Source: Epiperipatus broadwayi
Taxonomy: Eukaryota > Onychophora > Udeonychophora > Euonychophora > Peripatidae
Reading direction: 5' to 3'
Length of the DNA: 64,000 bases
NCBI GenBank assembly: GCA_028023455.1
Contig: JAQFVV010000042.1
Coordinates: 4,791,739-4,855,738, forward strand
Shown: positions 34,640 through 46,792 of the stretch, piece by piece
Layout: every line of letters begins with the position of its first letter
Position numbering within the stretch: position 1 is the first letter of the stretch
Program-made: the position numbers and the translations under genes
Notes under the pieces: model-generated
Database searches by the model: none
What the model was told of the DNA's origin: nothing
The model's input: the letters and a program-made list of their open reading frames with translations, nothing else

Positions 34640-37440
34640 GTATATGAAGCCAGTATTATAGAAAATAGTGATTTGAATGACATAAATTGGTTATATAGTG
34701 ATCATGGTCCTATAAGAGTATATAATAGTGATCATAATTTCTTTATAATAGAAATTAGTAATGTGATGGAAAATAGTAATAAAAGTAGAAAAATAGTGAA
34801 GATGTGGATGGAGAATGAATGATAAGAATAAGCTAGAAGAATATAAAATAAAAGTTGAACAAACTATGGAAAAGTTGGTTGGCGATGAATATAAGAACTT
34901 GTGTGGTAAAGTAGAAAAAGTGGAAAATAGGGTTTTAGGTGAAAATATTCAGAAGAATAAAAGTAATAGAAAAGTGAGAGTTGGTAAAAGTATAAAAGAG
35001 AAGGAAAAATCATGCAGATAATATAAGTGTGCTATTAAGAATAAAGAAAGCAAAAAAGATGTTAATGTTAAATGGGAAAACTATTTTTTAAAAAATAAAT
35101 TGGCTAAAATAGATAATTATTTAGAGAGAATAAAACTAAATAATAAATTGTTGGAAGATATTAATAAAAGTGGAAGAGATAGAAGTAAAAAATTTTGGAA
35201 ATACATTAAAAGAAGGAATGCAGGGAAGAGAGAAATAGTATTACTAGATAATGAGGAAATAGAGCATAGCTCTAGAGAAAAAGAATTAGAGACAATCTTA
35301 AATAAGTATATAATGAATATAGAAAAGATATTATAGGTAAAGGACTGAGTGATAACAAATGTAAAAGCATATAGTAGTGAAAATATTAGGTTTACAGAAA
35401 ATGAATTGAATGAGGCAGAGAAGAAATTGAAAAGTGGAAAGGCAAAAAGTTTAGATGGGCAGCAGAGATAACAATTAATTTAGGACATAGAGCAAAATTA
35501 AACCTATTATCATGTTTTAATAAGATGGCACAGAAGAGAGATTTTCTGGACAGTAGGAGTAATACAAGAGTAAAGCTACTATTTAAAGGAAAGAATAAGG
35601 ATTATAGAAAGTTAAGCAATTATAGACTGATAGCAGTAACGTCAGTGTTATATAAAGTTTTCACATATATGGTGGCTAGAAGGGTCACAAAATAGATGAA
35701 AGAAAATAACATAGGAAAAATGCAAGGAGGTTTTCGATCAGATAAGCATATAAGAGATAGTTTATTTGTAGTCTTAGAACATATAGATATGAGTAGGAAT
35801 ACAGGTAGACAGTTATATATGGTCTTTATAGATATAGAAAAGGCAGATGATAGAATAAATAGAAATAGATTATGGGTAAGTTTAGTAAATTTGGAAATGG
35901 ATGAAGTTTTAGTGGATCTTATAAAGAGATTGTATGAAAATAATTACTATATATATCAGTTATGAAATATAGAATCAGTTAGACTTAAAAATGGGTGGGA
36001 TTAAGGCAAGGATGCCTTATGACACCTATTTTGTTTTTGTTATATTTGACAGAAATAGAGAGAGCAATAGAAAATCTAGGAACGTTAGAGATACCATTAA
36101 TAGGTGGCAAAGGAGTATATAATCGGATCTTTTATTTGTGATGTCTTCTTATAAACAGAATGTAGGAAAGATATAGAAGTTATGCTGAAGACATGCATAA
36201 GGGTGGGTAAAGAGATGGGTGAAGAAAAATAAAAAGTAATGATAATTAATACTGGAGAAAGATAAGACAAAGAATTTTTATTGGGGGATGTAAAGTTAAG
36301 TGTGGTAAATAAGTATAACTATTTGGAAATTATCTTAAGTAATCAGAGAAATTGTTTGGATGAATAGGATAAAAATTGATAAATGAAGCAAAGAAAAGAA
36401 AGGGACTGATAAAAAAATTAACAGCTTTATCATGAATATGATGTAGCTAGAATTGTATGGAAGGAAGTGGCAGTGCATTATGTGTTAGATTACTTAGAAA
36501 AAGTACAAAGAGAAATAGGAAAACATGCTTTAGATGCAGATGTGTGGACAGTGAAGGAGTCAATTCAAGAAGAAATGGTCAAGTTTTTATATAAGAGAAG
36601 CAAAAAGCAAAATTAAAATGCTCAGTAGATTACAATTTATGGATAATAACAGAATAGCCAAAATAGTATTTAATTGGGTTATGAGTATAGGGCAGATAAC
36701 AAGATGGGTGAGAAAAGTGATATGTTATGCAAAAGATTTGGATAAAGAATATATACTTATACAAAAGGTGGGATTGGGTATTATAGTGGCAATAAATGGA
36801 ATAGAAGAATAGATGCATTAATAAAGAATAGGGAGTTGGAGAAATGGAGAACTAGTATGGAGAGTAAAAAGTGTCAAAATCCATATAGAAATAAACAAAA
36901 TATTGAGTGCGAGTTAATTTCTGACAATAGCAACAAAAGTAGTTTACTGTTTAAGGCTCAAACAGGATCTTTAGCAACAAGGGAATATACACACAAATGG
37001 AAAAATGTGAGTGATTTAATTCTAAAGTTGTAGGAAGGAATAGAAAATATTAGGTATTGTTAATAGAATGTAAATGCCTACAAACAGAAAGAGTACAAAT
37101 AATGCAGTTGTGGGAGAATAAATATAAATAAAGTGATTATACAGACAGTAGGTTCTTGGTTTTTATGCTGGGTTTTGGGAAAAAATAAGGGGGGTTTAGA
37201 TATAAAGGCCACAGAGTTGACAAAGATTATGTTATGGAAATTGGATAGAGCAAGATAGAGAAGAATATGGAAAAAAACTTAGGGTGGAGAATGAAAAAGA
37301 AAGGTAAAGTGTCTAACAGGTTTTTCTGGGCACAATGGCTGAGAAATAACTGACTCCAAAAAAAGAGAAGTCACAGTGCATCACATCACATAAATGCAAG
37401 CCATTATTATCACATTACACAAAGATTGATTGATGGAGAG
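34640..37440 (+). pseudogene. Non-LTR retrotransposon (LINE) pseudogene
   Basis: In order on the plus strand: endonuclease C-terminal traces (SDHGPI and SDHNFFII near 34,700-34,740); a lysine-rich linker (34,815-35,336); RT entry 'LLFKGKNKDYRKLSNY' (~35,578-35,620); an open frame 35,696-35,965 with MQGGFRSDKHIRDSLF, LYMVFIDIEKADDRIN (motif A, usual FIDIEKAYD) and LVDLIKRLY; a broken VRLKNGW...LFLLYL block near 35,980-36,050; and post-RT segments at 36,618-37,033 with 'SSLLFKAQTGSL', resembling the C-terminal LFRARTxTL landmark of related LINEs. Stops and frameshifts break every domain. The YADD box is not identifiable. It is a third LINE type in this window. Confidence 0.82.
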
Positions 37441-39107
37441 ATGTTTAAATAATTTAACTTTTCTGAGATAAGTCATTTGAGAGTGATGTATTTGTCATTT
37501 AGGCTTACAAAACTATAGAGTCACCTCAAAAATGTATAAATCATTATAATTTATTCTCTTACTATTTTATTATTTCAGTAGATTAGGGTTGTAATGGCAC
37601 ACATGCTGTTACATTCTAATGAATAAAATTAGAAATTAAAAATAAAAAGTTTGTAAATAAAAATTTGTTTTTAAAAAATTGAAAATTAAATGTCATCTAA
37701 ACTCGTATATATAAAAAATTGCACAGATGGAAATATTATTAAAAGAAAACTTTATTAAAAAAAAAAGAAAAAGTTTTAAAACTAAATTTTTAAAAAAAAA
37801 CTTAGATATATATATATATTTAAGAATGTACAATAATTTAATTAATGCTATTGTGTAAAATGGAAATGATTTTTTTAATTAGTCAAAGTGAACTAGCCTT
37901 TGGGCATCTCAAAATTTATAACTAAAGGTCAGATAGGAGAGAAAAACAATAGAAACAGAATAGTCAATAAAAAAATCCCTCGGGAAATGGACCTCAGCAA
38001 AAGAATAATCATCATCATAACATAATGTCCAGTCAATCTGAGATTTTAATATAAAAAGGAAAAGATTAAAATAAAATAATATGTATGCTATATGTGTTAA
38101 GTCCGGTAGAGTTGAAGGAGAAGAAATTGAAAAGACGCACTTTCAATCCCATCAGTTTTTCTAAAAGAAGAAATGTAATATTGTTTTCCTAGATTGCGGA
38201 CCCCAGGACATCCTGCAATAAAAGCTTACAAAGAAGGACATCATATGAATTAACACTGGATCCAAATTACAAGCAACTAGAAAGTATGGACTTTTTGCTT
38301 TTAAAACTGTAAGAACTTTATGAACTCTAATGAACTTTAACTATAAAACTTTCCCAGAATTTAAATAGAAATAAAAATTCCTATCTGACCAAACTAAATT
38401 ATTTATTAATAATTATTTTTATTGAATGTATTTTTTTTAAAATCATTTCCATTAATTTACTTTTTCCGTTCTTTTAAGTGTTTATGTTTTTGTTTTTTTA
38501 TTCACATTAAGCTAAAACTTTTAATTAAATCATGTTAAATTTAAGTCGTGTGTGAATGGCTGCATAGATTCGTAAAGTTGTGTTAGTTTAAGGGAGGGTA
38601 AATCTTAGATTATTTGTTTCGCAGTTAAATTGGATCAATGGGTTGGATGTATTGGTGCAATTAGTAAATGTAGCATGAAGATTTGCTATGTGCAGGATCA
38701 CCTTATATGCCACACTTGGGAAAAATAAGACCCATTTCTTACTGACCATCGGAAACAGATGGTATTCCCTGCTCCTGGGATCACCCCTTTAGCTTATAGA
38801 ATGGGAAAACAAGATGGCAAAAAGGACCGCAATCCCTTCCTATGGAGTTTTTTTTATTGTTCTTCTTGCCAGACAGACAAAGTATTCCTGTACTGGATGA
38901 GAGATATTTCTTCTCGATAACCATGCTGTTCAGATGTATATTTCTGATAGTGCAGTGTTATGCTGTGGTATTCATGCTGCATTGAATACATCGATATATC
39001 AGGTAGATTGGTGTTAGTTTGATTGTGAATGTTTGGCCTAGGGTTAAATAAGGGATATAGAATTTTTTTTCGAGTGCAATCTATGTAGTCTATCCATACT
39101 TGACATT

Positions 39108-39534
39108 AAACAAAGCAAAACTCCATACAGTAGTGCCACCTGTGCTAAACAGAGTAATCAATGGATGCCAGAAAGATTGTGCATAAAATCCCTATCTAAT
39201 GCCTACTCATCCAATATCCCCAGACTAGTTTCTGGCTTCTGGCCTTCATCAGTGAGGAGCTTTGGATCTGAGAGCACTGCATCTAGATCTTAGGATCTAA
39301 TGCAACCCTCTAGCAACCACCCTTTTATCTCTACTTAACTACAAAACTATGAGAATGAAATTGAAAACACAAAAAGTGAGTAGGCATTAGTTAGGGATTT
39401 TATGCACAAGCCTTCTGGCATCCATTGATTATTCTGTTTAGCACAGGTGGCACTACTGTATGGAGTTTTGCTTTGTTTATAAACAATTATGTGCTAGTAT
39501 AGGAGATGTGATCATGTGATGCGTAATGGTTTAA
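39108..39534. mobile_element. Family A inverted composite (427 bp) with 13-bp TSD
   Basis: A perfect 13-bp duplication 'catacttgacatt' flanks it (39,095-39,107 and 39,535-39,547), and the second copy of the host repeat (43,750 region, 'catactcgacactcta') shows the site without this insertion. The left two thirds is a minus-strand copy with hammerhead. The right part from ~39,376 is a plus-strand copy of the 3' half plus the one-sided tail 'gtgatcatgtgatg'. The pairing ends 'aaacaaagcaaaactcc' and 'ggagttttgctttgttt' are exact inverted repeats. Confidence 0.9.
39209..39267 (-). ncRNA. Hammerhead ribozyme-like motif, family A copy at 39 kb
   Basis: All core blocks are canonical (CTGATGA, GAAAC, GTC). 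Stem II GGC/GCC closes loop CAGAA. Stem I outer helix ATCCAA/TTGGAT is perfect. Along with the 32.06-kb copy it is the best preserved family A fold. Confidence 0.73.
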
Positions 39535-40079
39535 CATACTTGACATTCTAATAAAATATTAATAAATTCATCTGTGCGAACTTATAAAATAAAAAATGTT
39601 AAAATGTAAATTAAATTCTAAAATAAATATACAGTACTAAAGTAATAATTCTAAATTTTATATATGTGCAAAATAAATGTTTCTGTGTATAGTTAATCTG
39701 GCAGTGGCTTATTCTTATTTTTTATTATCTTTCTTTTTTTAAAAATAAAGTATACATTATCTCTGCTGCTCTGCAAGCTAGTGACTGGGGCTAACGGTCT
39801 ATAATAAAATAAAATTGGATCTTAAGTATCTGCCTACTATATAAATTTTCCAGGTTTGAATGGCCTGGTGGTGCCCTTATATGGCAGATACAAAAAGACC
39901 CCAACCATTATAGGGTATTGAATAATTTAGTGAGTATGTATTAATTTAAAAAATATAATTAAAAATTATTGATCAATGAGCTTATAATATTATGCCAAAA
40001 CAATTGTCTTGTGTGCTTTAGTATAAAACCACTAAATATCATTTGATCACCATTTCTTATGCTTGCTCTTAACTGTTAT

Positions 40080-40276
40080 TAAAACAGGCAAAACTCTTCA
40101 TACAGTACTACTACTCAGTGCAAGCCAGAATAATCAATGGATGCCAGAAGGCTTGTGCATAAAATCTCTATTTTGTGCTTATTCATCCAATATCCCCAGA
40201 CTAGTTTCTCACTAGTGGCTTTCATCTGTGAGGAGCCTTGGATCTGAGAGCACTGGGAGTTTTGCCTGCTTTAGTA
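40080..40276 (-). mobile_element. Family A short copy (~197 bp)
   Basis: Minus-strand family A unit bounded by 'acaggcaaaactc' and 'gggagttttgcctgct', which are inverted to one another. It contains the hammerhead region with several substitutions. No clear target duplication was found. Confidence 0.7.
40185..40243 (-). ncRNA. Hammerhead-like motif, family A, inactivated
   Basis: Stem I ATCCAA/TTGGAT and GAAAC...GTC are preserved, but the first core block reads CAGATGA, replacing the invariant U4, and stem II is changed. It is expected to be inactive. Confidence 0.55.
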
Positions 40277-40459
40277 TAATGATAAAATGGCGGATTTAAA
40301 AATTTCTGAATTAAATTCTAGCTTAACCTGTCACTTTGGTACTTGAATGTTATAAATGTGACCTTTTAAGCAATCAACCATATAAAAAAAAATTAATAAA
40401 AATATTTATAATATAAAGGACTACAGTGTATGTCTATGTATATTTTAAACATTATGCCT

Positions 40460-40785
40460 ATTGAATAATATTTCTATAGTGTAATTTCCATTTCACCACT
40501 CTCACGAAATGTAGGAAATGATTTCTATCCGCTTTTAACACCTTATGGAAAGGGTGTAATCATAAACGTATGACTTACATGAGAGTAGTGTAATGAAAAT
40601 TACACTACATAAATATTCTTCATTAATAGATAATCTCTAGTCTAAAGAAATAGTCAAGCGTTGGTGGTCGAATGGTCAGCACAACTTCCTTACAAGCAGT
40701 TGTTCCGGGTTAGCGGGTTCGCTTCCTGGCCGATGCTATGACATATGAAAAAAAAAAGAATGGCTAATAAAAAATACGTGCTTGT
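40460..40785 (+). repeat. Family D repeat, copy 3, split by a SINE
   Basis: It contains 'gtgtaatttccatttcaccactctca' and its inverted counterpart 'gagagtagtgtaatgaaaattacac' around an ~80-bp spacer, followed by 'aatctctagtctaa'. The SINE at 40,653 interrupts the block, and 'gaatggctaataaaaaat' continues on the far side as in copy 2 (31,025). Confidence 0.6.
40653..40757 (+). mobile_element. tRNA-derived SINE inside a family D repeat
   Basis: It begins GTCAAGCG, has the B-box-like 'gggttcgcttcc' and the 'gatgctatgacatatg' 3' block, and ends in a long A run. The anticodon-arm region differs from the 34.5-kb copy ('ccttacaagcag' instead of 'cttgcaagcaag'), marking a second subfamily also seen at 51,682. 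Confidence 0.85.
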
Positions 40786-42379
40786 ATATATTTTTAATAA
40801 AATATGCAACAATAATGTGTAGAAAGATGATGAAAAGTATTAAATCCGAAAAGGAATTAATGAATAAATAAATAAATAATTGTATAGAAAGTATTGTGTT
40901 TTTATAAATGTTTAGATAAGTAGTAATATTTTTCTTCAAATTATAAAAGTTTCTGAAATCATTAGTAAATAGTACATTTTATTCGAAGATTTAAATAATT
41001 ATTTAAAAGTAAGTAAATTGGCTGAAACTTTTAACTAGTGTTTTGACTTAATTAACTTTTAAAGAATAGCAGGTAGATTAAAAAAATAATAATAATAATT
41101 CCTCAGAAAAAACATTAATAGAATTTAAATTCTGCAAAGAAAATTAATTAGTTTTTTGCGTGATCTATTGGTCAGTTTGCTTTATTGATGATATAAGTCT
41201 TAAATGAGGGAGATTTTTGCGTACTAATTATCCTAAAAGAATTGCAAGACATTTTTGATCTCTTTTATTATATTTGATGTTATAATTTTGCCAATATCAA
41301 AGGTAAGCAAAAGGTAGAAATGTGGTAAAACTACGGGGATATTTCGGAAATCCAATTTTATTCATTCCTGATCTTAATTAATATAATTAATATTGGTCTC
41401 TAAAAAAAACGTATTGCGGTCCGGTTCCAATGTATATAATGGGAAAGTTTGTTATTTATTTAATGTTTTATCCAACTGCTATTTATGGAGACCAGATTAA
41501 ATAAATATATTTAGTTTGGAAGTTACTTACCCGCAGAACTTTGCTAGTCAGGCGTTATGTAAACAATAAGAATACTAATACGTTGATTATTATTACCATC
41601 TATAATATATGACTAAGCCGAATATTTACAATAAAAATAATAAAATCCAGGTGACTTATAGCATTTTCTAAGCTGTTTTTATTTTTTACACAGAGCAGGA
41701 CTTTGGGAAAAACGAAATTCTTTCTTCCTATGAGTTATATTTTTTCAACTTACACTTTAATCAAATTACATAAAAAGTAGTGAAATAAACTACTTTCTTA
41801 AATTGAGGATTAACTATATATAATACAAACTGATATTCAAAATATTTATTTTAGGTTATGGTAGCATGTAATTTTATTCAAGATACAGTGACACACCTCA
41901 AGCAATCTAGTGGATGGTACCAATTAGTTTATAATGTTTTGTTTACAATATGTATTGTTCCATAAATAAATGTACATATATCTATATATGTGCAGTCTAG
42001 ATATCTTAAAATATACTTATAAATATGTTCAAATGCTTATAATGCATTTTAAAATTTGTCCATTACAGTGGAGTCGTGCCATTCATTAGATCGTGTATCA
42101 AGCTCTCCTTGAGTACATCATACATAGTGGTTAATAGCTCACACTTTGTTTATAACGTTCATTACAATACATATTGTTTACTGCTCTAAAGATATGCAGT
42201 ACTTTTAAATACGATTATACACACACACACATATATATATAACAGTCATTTTTATGTGTGTAGAATGTAAATACAAATTAAGATTACCGTATAAACAAAA
42301 AGAATTTTAAATAATAATATAAATAAATTGATAGAGTATGTTTACATATTGTAACGGACACATACGTACGTTACATTAT
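40786..42379. other. AT-rich DNA without recognised features
   Basis: No gene recognised. Small AC and AT repeats lie near 42,220-42,240. Confidence 0.45.
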
Positions 42380-44480
42380 TTTTTATTAGTAAACATTAAA
42401 AAAAAAGTTCGCCAATAAAAATTTCTTTTTTAAGAATTAAAAACTGAAAATTAAAAAATCATCTTAAACTCGCATATATATAAAATCGCACAGATAAAAA
42501 ATTATTAAAATAAAACTTTATTAAAAAAAGAGTAGTTTAAAACTAAATTTTCAGAAAAGATTTAGAGATAAAAATATATGTTTAAGTTTGAAAACAAATT
42601 AATTAATCTTTTGTAAAATGGAAATGATTATTTTAATTAGTAAACTAGCCTTTGGGCATTTAAATATATAAGCATCGGTCAGATAGGAAAACAATAGAAA
42701 CTTTTAGCAAATGAAAGAAATCCATTGGGAAATCGGACCTCAACTAAAAGGTTTTCACCATCATGACGTAATGTTGAGTTAATCCACAAAATTATTATAA
42801 AAGGAAAGGTTTGAAAATAAAAGAGTTAATTAGTTATTACGATGTGACTATATGTGTTAGTGTGGAGTTGAAGGAGAAGGGATTGAAAAGACGCACTCTT
42901 CAATCCCTTCAGTTTTGTTTAAAAAAAAAAAGAGAAATGACATCGTTTTTTTTTTACATTAAGACCAACTAAACTAAAAGACCTCCGGATAAATAAATAA
43001 AAAACAACAGCTAACTCAACCAATCTTTTAGGATGGCATGGGAATTCATGTTCAAATGGCAAGCAACAGAAAAAGATGAACTGTTTTAAACCATAAGAAC
43101 TTTATAATTAATGAACATTAAATTAAAAGCTTTCCGTATTTAAAATAATTAAGAAATAGAATCCTATTTGACCAATGTTATTTATTAATTAGTTATAATT
43201 TTATTTAAGGTATTTCTTTTGTACAATCATTTCCATTTATTTATTTATTCTTTAAGTTTTATTATGATTTCTGTTTTTCATTAAACTAGTTATATAAATA
43301 TTAAACTTAAGTCAGGTGTGAATGGCTATATAGATTTGTAAAGTTATATTAGGGGAGGGTAATCTTAGGTTATTCGTTTTGTAGTTGAATTAGGTCAATG
43401 GATTGGATATATTGGTGTAATTAGTAGATGTAGTACGAGATCCGCTAGGGGCAGAATCGCTATTATACGCCACACACACTCGTTTTGCCTATGGGGGGAA
43501 TTATAAGACGGAGACCACAGTTCCTTCCTATGGAGTTTTTTTTTATTGCTCTCATCATCAGATAGATGTAATATTCCTATCTGACAAGAAGCAGTTTCTT
43601 CTCTTAACCTAATTGTGCTGCCATATTCATATTACATTGAACACATCGATATATCAGATAAAGTTTGGTTTGACTGCGAACCTTTGGCCTAAGGTTAAAC
43701 AAGGATTGAATATTTTCTTTTCAAATGCAAATCTATGTAGTCTATTCATACTCGACACTCTAAATAAAGATGCATTAAATTTAAGTTGGGTATAGATGCT
43801 TGCATGGATTCGTTACTGGTTGATTATGTTTTTGGTTTTCATATTCGATCAAAATATATATAGACATTCGGTAAATACTGATACCTTACGGTGAGTATCT
43901 AAAATGTATTTATTCGGATGTCTTTTAAGTTATTGGTGTTAATGCAAGCATCTTATGGTGAATGCTATTGGGTTACTTATAAATTTCCCTCTGCAATTGA
44001 CGGTATCAATGATTTTGTATTTTGATCGTTTATGTTTATTTGAAATGTTTTTGACCGTGGAATCTATGTAACCGATCTATACTCAACATTTTTAAACAAA
44101 TCTGTGCGAACTAATAATAGTATAAAATTTAAAATGTAAATTAAAAATCTAAAATAAAAGTAAAAATAATGTTAAATGTTAAAGTAAACATATTAAAATA
44201 ATAATGTTAAATCTTATATATATATATATGTGCGTAAATAAATTTTTGTATGTTAATTACTGGCAGTGGCTTATTTTATTTATTTTTTAATATTGAAATA
44301 TAATTAGATAAGATATTATATTATTAAATCTCTGCTACTCCCTGAGCTAGTGACCTGGGCTAACGACCGGAATCAAAATTTAAAAAAAAATTTTTTTTTT
44401 TTGACTTACGTATCTGCCTACTTTATAAATTTTTCTAGGTTCAAATGCCTAGATGGCGCCCTGTAGTGCAGATCACGTTA
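42380..44480. repeat. ~2-kb dispersed repeat (family E), copy 2
   Basis: Same order of blocks as copy 1 at 37,625. This copy has an extra internal partial duplication: sequence at 43,300-43,750 is related to 43,775-44,090 (for example 'aagttgggtatagatgcttg' against 'aagtcaggtgtgaatggcta'). A 60-codon frame at 43,613 has no motif. No family A insertion is present at the site equivalent to 39.1 kb. Confidence 0.72.
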
Positions 44481-44556
44481 AGAATGATTTTCCAGATCAT
44501 TACGATATATATACTATATAGAAAACCAAACCTGCCTAACACTATACTAGCAAAAT

Positions 44557-45045
44557 AAAAATGCAAAACCATAAAACAGTACAATACTAGTTTAAATTCA
44601 AAAAATTTACCAAAATCCTTTCCCAACCATGGTTTCATCTACTACAATTAGACCTTCTCAAGTGAAAATCAAACTATAAGAAATAAATATATACACACAA
44701 TCAAACCTTCCCATAATTCATTTCAAACTCCACCTTCCCTTAATATCAAAAGAAGTCTTCATAAGATTGATAGCCTCAGAATCAAGAATAAAGGAGACTT
44801 TGATGATAAATCTTCTTGATTCTGAGGCTATCAATCTTATGAAGACTTCTTTTGATATTAAGGGAAAGTGGAGTTTGAAATGAATTATGGGAAGGTTTGC
44901 TTGTGTGTATATATTTGTTATTTCTTATAGTTTGATTTTCACTTGAGAAGGTCTATTTATAGTAGATGAAACCATGGTTGTGAAAGAATTTTGGTAAAAT
45001 TTTTGAATTTAATCTAGTATTGTATTGTTTTATGGTTTTGCATTT
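44557..45045. mobile_element. Foldback preceding a PLE endonuclease fragment
   Basis: Arms of ~232 bp (44,557-44,788 and 44,813-45,045) pair around a 24-bp loop. Short matching strings outside ('atatatactatata' left, 'tatatactatatg' right) show a longer original pairing interrupted by ~35 bp on the left. The right arm runs directly into the GIY-YIG fragment, suggesting that the foldback is the terminal repeat region of a Penelope-like element. A related single arm is at 48,330-48,420. Confidence 0.75.
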
Positions 45046-45079
45046 TATATATACTATATGTATGTTCACTTTTTCCCAA

Positions 45080-45400
45080 GTTGTATACAAGATTAAATGC
45101 TGCAATGCAAACTGCCATACAGTTTATTATGGGAAATTGTGTGCCAATTTATTTACTCAACTTGTAAATCACAAATATTTATATAATTGTGCCAAAGAGT
45201 ATACTGAAACCAAATCCATTTTCTTTGAGCATCAGTCCAAACTTGGGCACAGTTTTGAACCTACATCTGCCAGAATTGTCTGCTCCAAACATAATAATGC
45301 CAAACATAAAGTGAAAGAATTCTGGCATATTGGTAAGGTCAGACATGCAGTCAACAAAAAAGAATCCTGTGTCCCCCTTTCAAAAAAATGGCTTACATAA
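45080..45400 (+). pseudogene. Penelope-like element GIY-YIG endonuclease fragment
   Basis: The frame 45,020-45,400 contains, from residue ~22, VYKIKC then a cysteine-bearing stretch, HTVYYG (the YIG element, here YYG), LFTQLVNHK (usual pattern LxxRLxxH), HQSKLGHSF and VKEFWHIGKV, ending at a stop. This is the order of the C-terminal GIY-YIG endonuclease of Penelope-like retroelements, which nicks DNA for target-primed reverse transcription. The arginine normally in LxxR is glutamine, so the domain is probably inactive. No reverse-transcriptase domain lies upstream; the foldback occupies that position. Confidence 0.72.
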
Positions 45401-46296
45401 CTGTACTTATTTACAATTCAAATTTTATGTAAATTCATTGCCTTGTTTATTCTCTAATAAATACCACAAGTCCCACTTACAATCTGTGTTATGAGGATGA
45501 CTATTAAGTTTTTGAAAGCATGCTATGCATACCATGCTAATTGAAAGTAAAATTCTTTAAATACTTGTGTACGTATTTATTTTTTTAATTACATTTTTAG
45601 AGTTAAAGTACGTTAAAGTTTTGACATCAAAAAATAATAATAATTAACTTACTATGGGTTTTATTATTTCTTAGAAAATAAAATGACCAACAAAGTATAA
45701 GATTTTTTTTAAAAAAAACAACAACTTTAAGCTTTATAAAATACAATAACATCTAACAGAAATGTTTTACTAGTTCATATCTTTTTTCAATAAATTCAAT
45801 ATCTTACCAAACCTTATTTTTCAGCATGTGTTAATGATTTCAGGAGTGCAAACAATTGTGTCATAAATATGCTTTTCTCTTTTCATTATTTCTTTAATAG
45901 ATTATTCATTTTTTTAAATATATGATTCATTTTTGAACATGAATTTTTTCTTTTACTATAAATTAATGTTTCATTTTATACCTTATTGGAAAGTAGAATT
46001 ATTTTTAAAATTACAGTTAACATTTTATCAAACAAAATACTGTATTATATCAAACTTTTGGGCAAAAAAAATGTTCAATGTATTTAACAAAAAAAAAAAA
46101 GGTAATAAATGAAATTGCTTTAAAATTAGTGATACCATTTATGATAAAAATAAAAAAAATTCAAATTTTAATGATTTTATTTTTTTTATTTATTTACATT
46201 TTTGAATAATATTTTATTGAAATAATGTATATTGATACAGCATATATTGCTGCATTACTGCATACATATTCTTAATAAATAATAAAATAAACAAAC
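45401..46296. other. AT-rich DNA without recognised features
   Basis: Nothing recognised. Confidence 0.45.
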
Positions 46297-46413
46297 AATA
46301 TATGCATTTCAAAATAAGAGTCATAGATCACATGACCCAAATCTTTTAAGCTTGTAAGATATAAACAATGAGCATTTGCCAATTGCTCAACAAGCTTTGT
46401 GATAAATGCTTTA

Positions 46414-46711
46414 TTGTAATAGATTTCTAAATATAAAATCTTTCCATTGACTCATTGTAAATCGAAAGACTTCGCGAGTATTAATGTGTAATAAGAAATG
46501 TGGACTTAATCAGTGAAGTATTGAATAGCTTCACGCTCGCAGATCTAACCGCTTCAGCTTCACCCATTTAAATAGAAAGTAGGTTGAAGTAAAGAAGGGT
46601 TCCCCTCTTTTCTTCCATAGCGTAAGCTTGTGGTTAAAACACCTGTAGAGGTTCCTATTATCGCATTTTGTATGCATATTATCGAGGTTATAGCCTCAGT
46701 AAATATTACAA
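46414..46711. mobile_element. Possible MITE inserted in a family C arm (298 bp)
   Basis: This segment is absent from the matching place in the right arm, so it was inserted after the inverted repeat formed. It begins TTGTAATA and ends TATTACAA. Internal 'cttcgcgagtattaatgtgtaataa' resembles the 53.9-kb palindrome arm 'ctttgcgagtgttaaataataa', hinting at a related family. No transposase frame is present. Confidence 0.6.
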
Positions 46712-46749
46712 AGAAAGCATTTAAAATATTCTGTCAGGAACCCCACCTA

Positions 46750-46792
46750 ACCTCTGACCATGGTTTCATGCTTTGGCACTCCTCAGAGAAGC
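46750..46792 (-). ncRNA. Hammerhead ribozyme-like motif, family C long copy, left arm
   Basis: On the minus strand: stem I CTTCT/AGAGG (5 bp), core CTGAGGA, stem II GTGC/GCAT around CAAA, core GAAA, stem III ACC-AT-GGT and cleavage triplet GTC. It matches the copy at 8.5 kb with changes confined to stem I. Confidence 0.66.

Larger units (their letters stand above)
37625..39900. repeat. ~2-kb dispersed repeat (family E), copy 1
   Basis: This region aligns by eye with 42,380-44,480 over its length: 'gaactagcctttgggcat', 'ggtcagataggagagaaaa', 'gttgaaggagaag...ttgaaaagacgcac', 'ttccttcctatggagtttttttt', 'acatcgatatatcag' and 'ctggcagtggcttatt' recur in the same order and orientation. It is interrupted by a younger family A insertion at 39,108. 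I find no coding frame and cannot tell whether these are long terminal repeats, a non-autonomous transposon, or an old segmental duplication. Confidence 0.75.

Noticed and set aside
37625-44480. LTR retrotransposon with 2-kb terminal repeats
   Set aside because: No TG...CA ends, primer-binding site, or gag/pol frame was found between the two copies.
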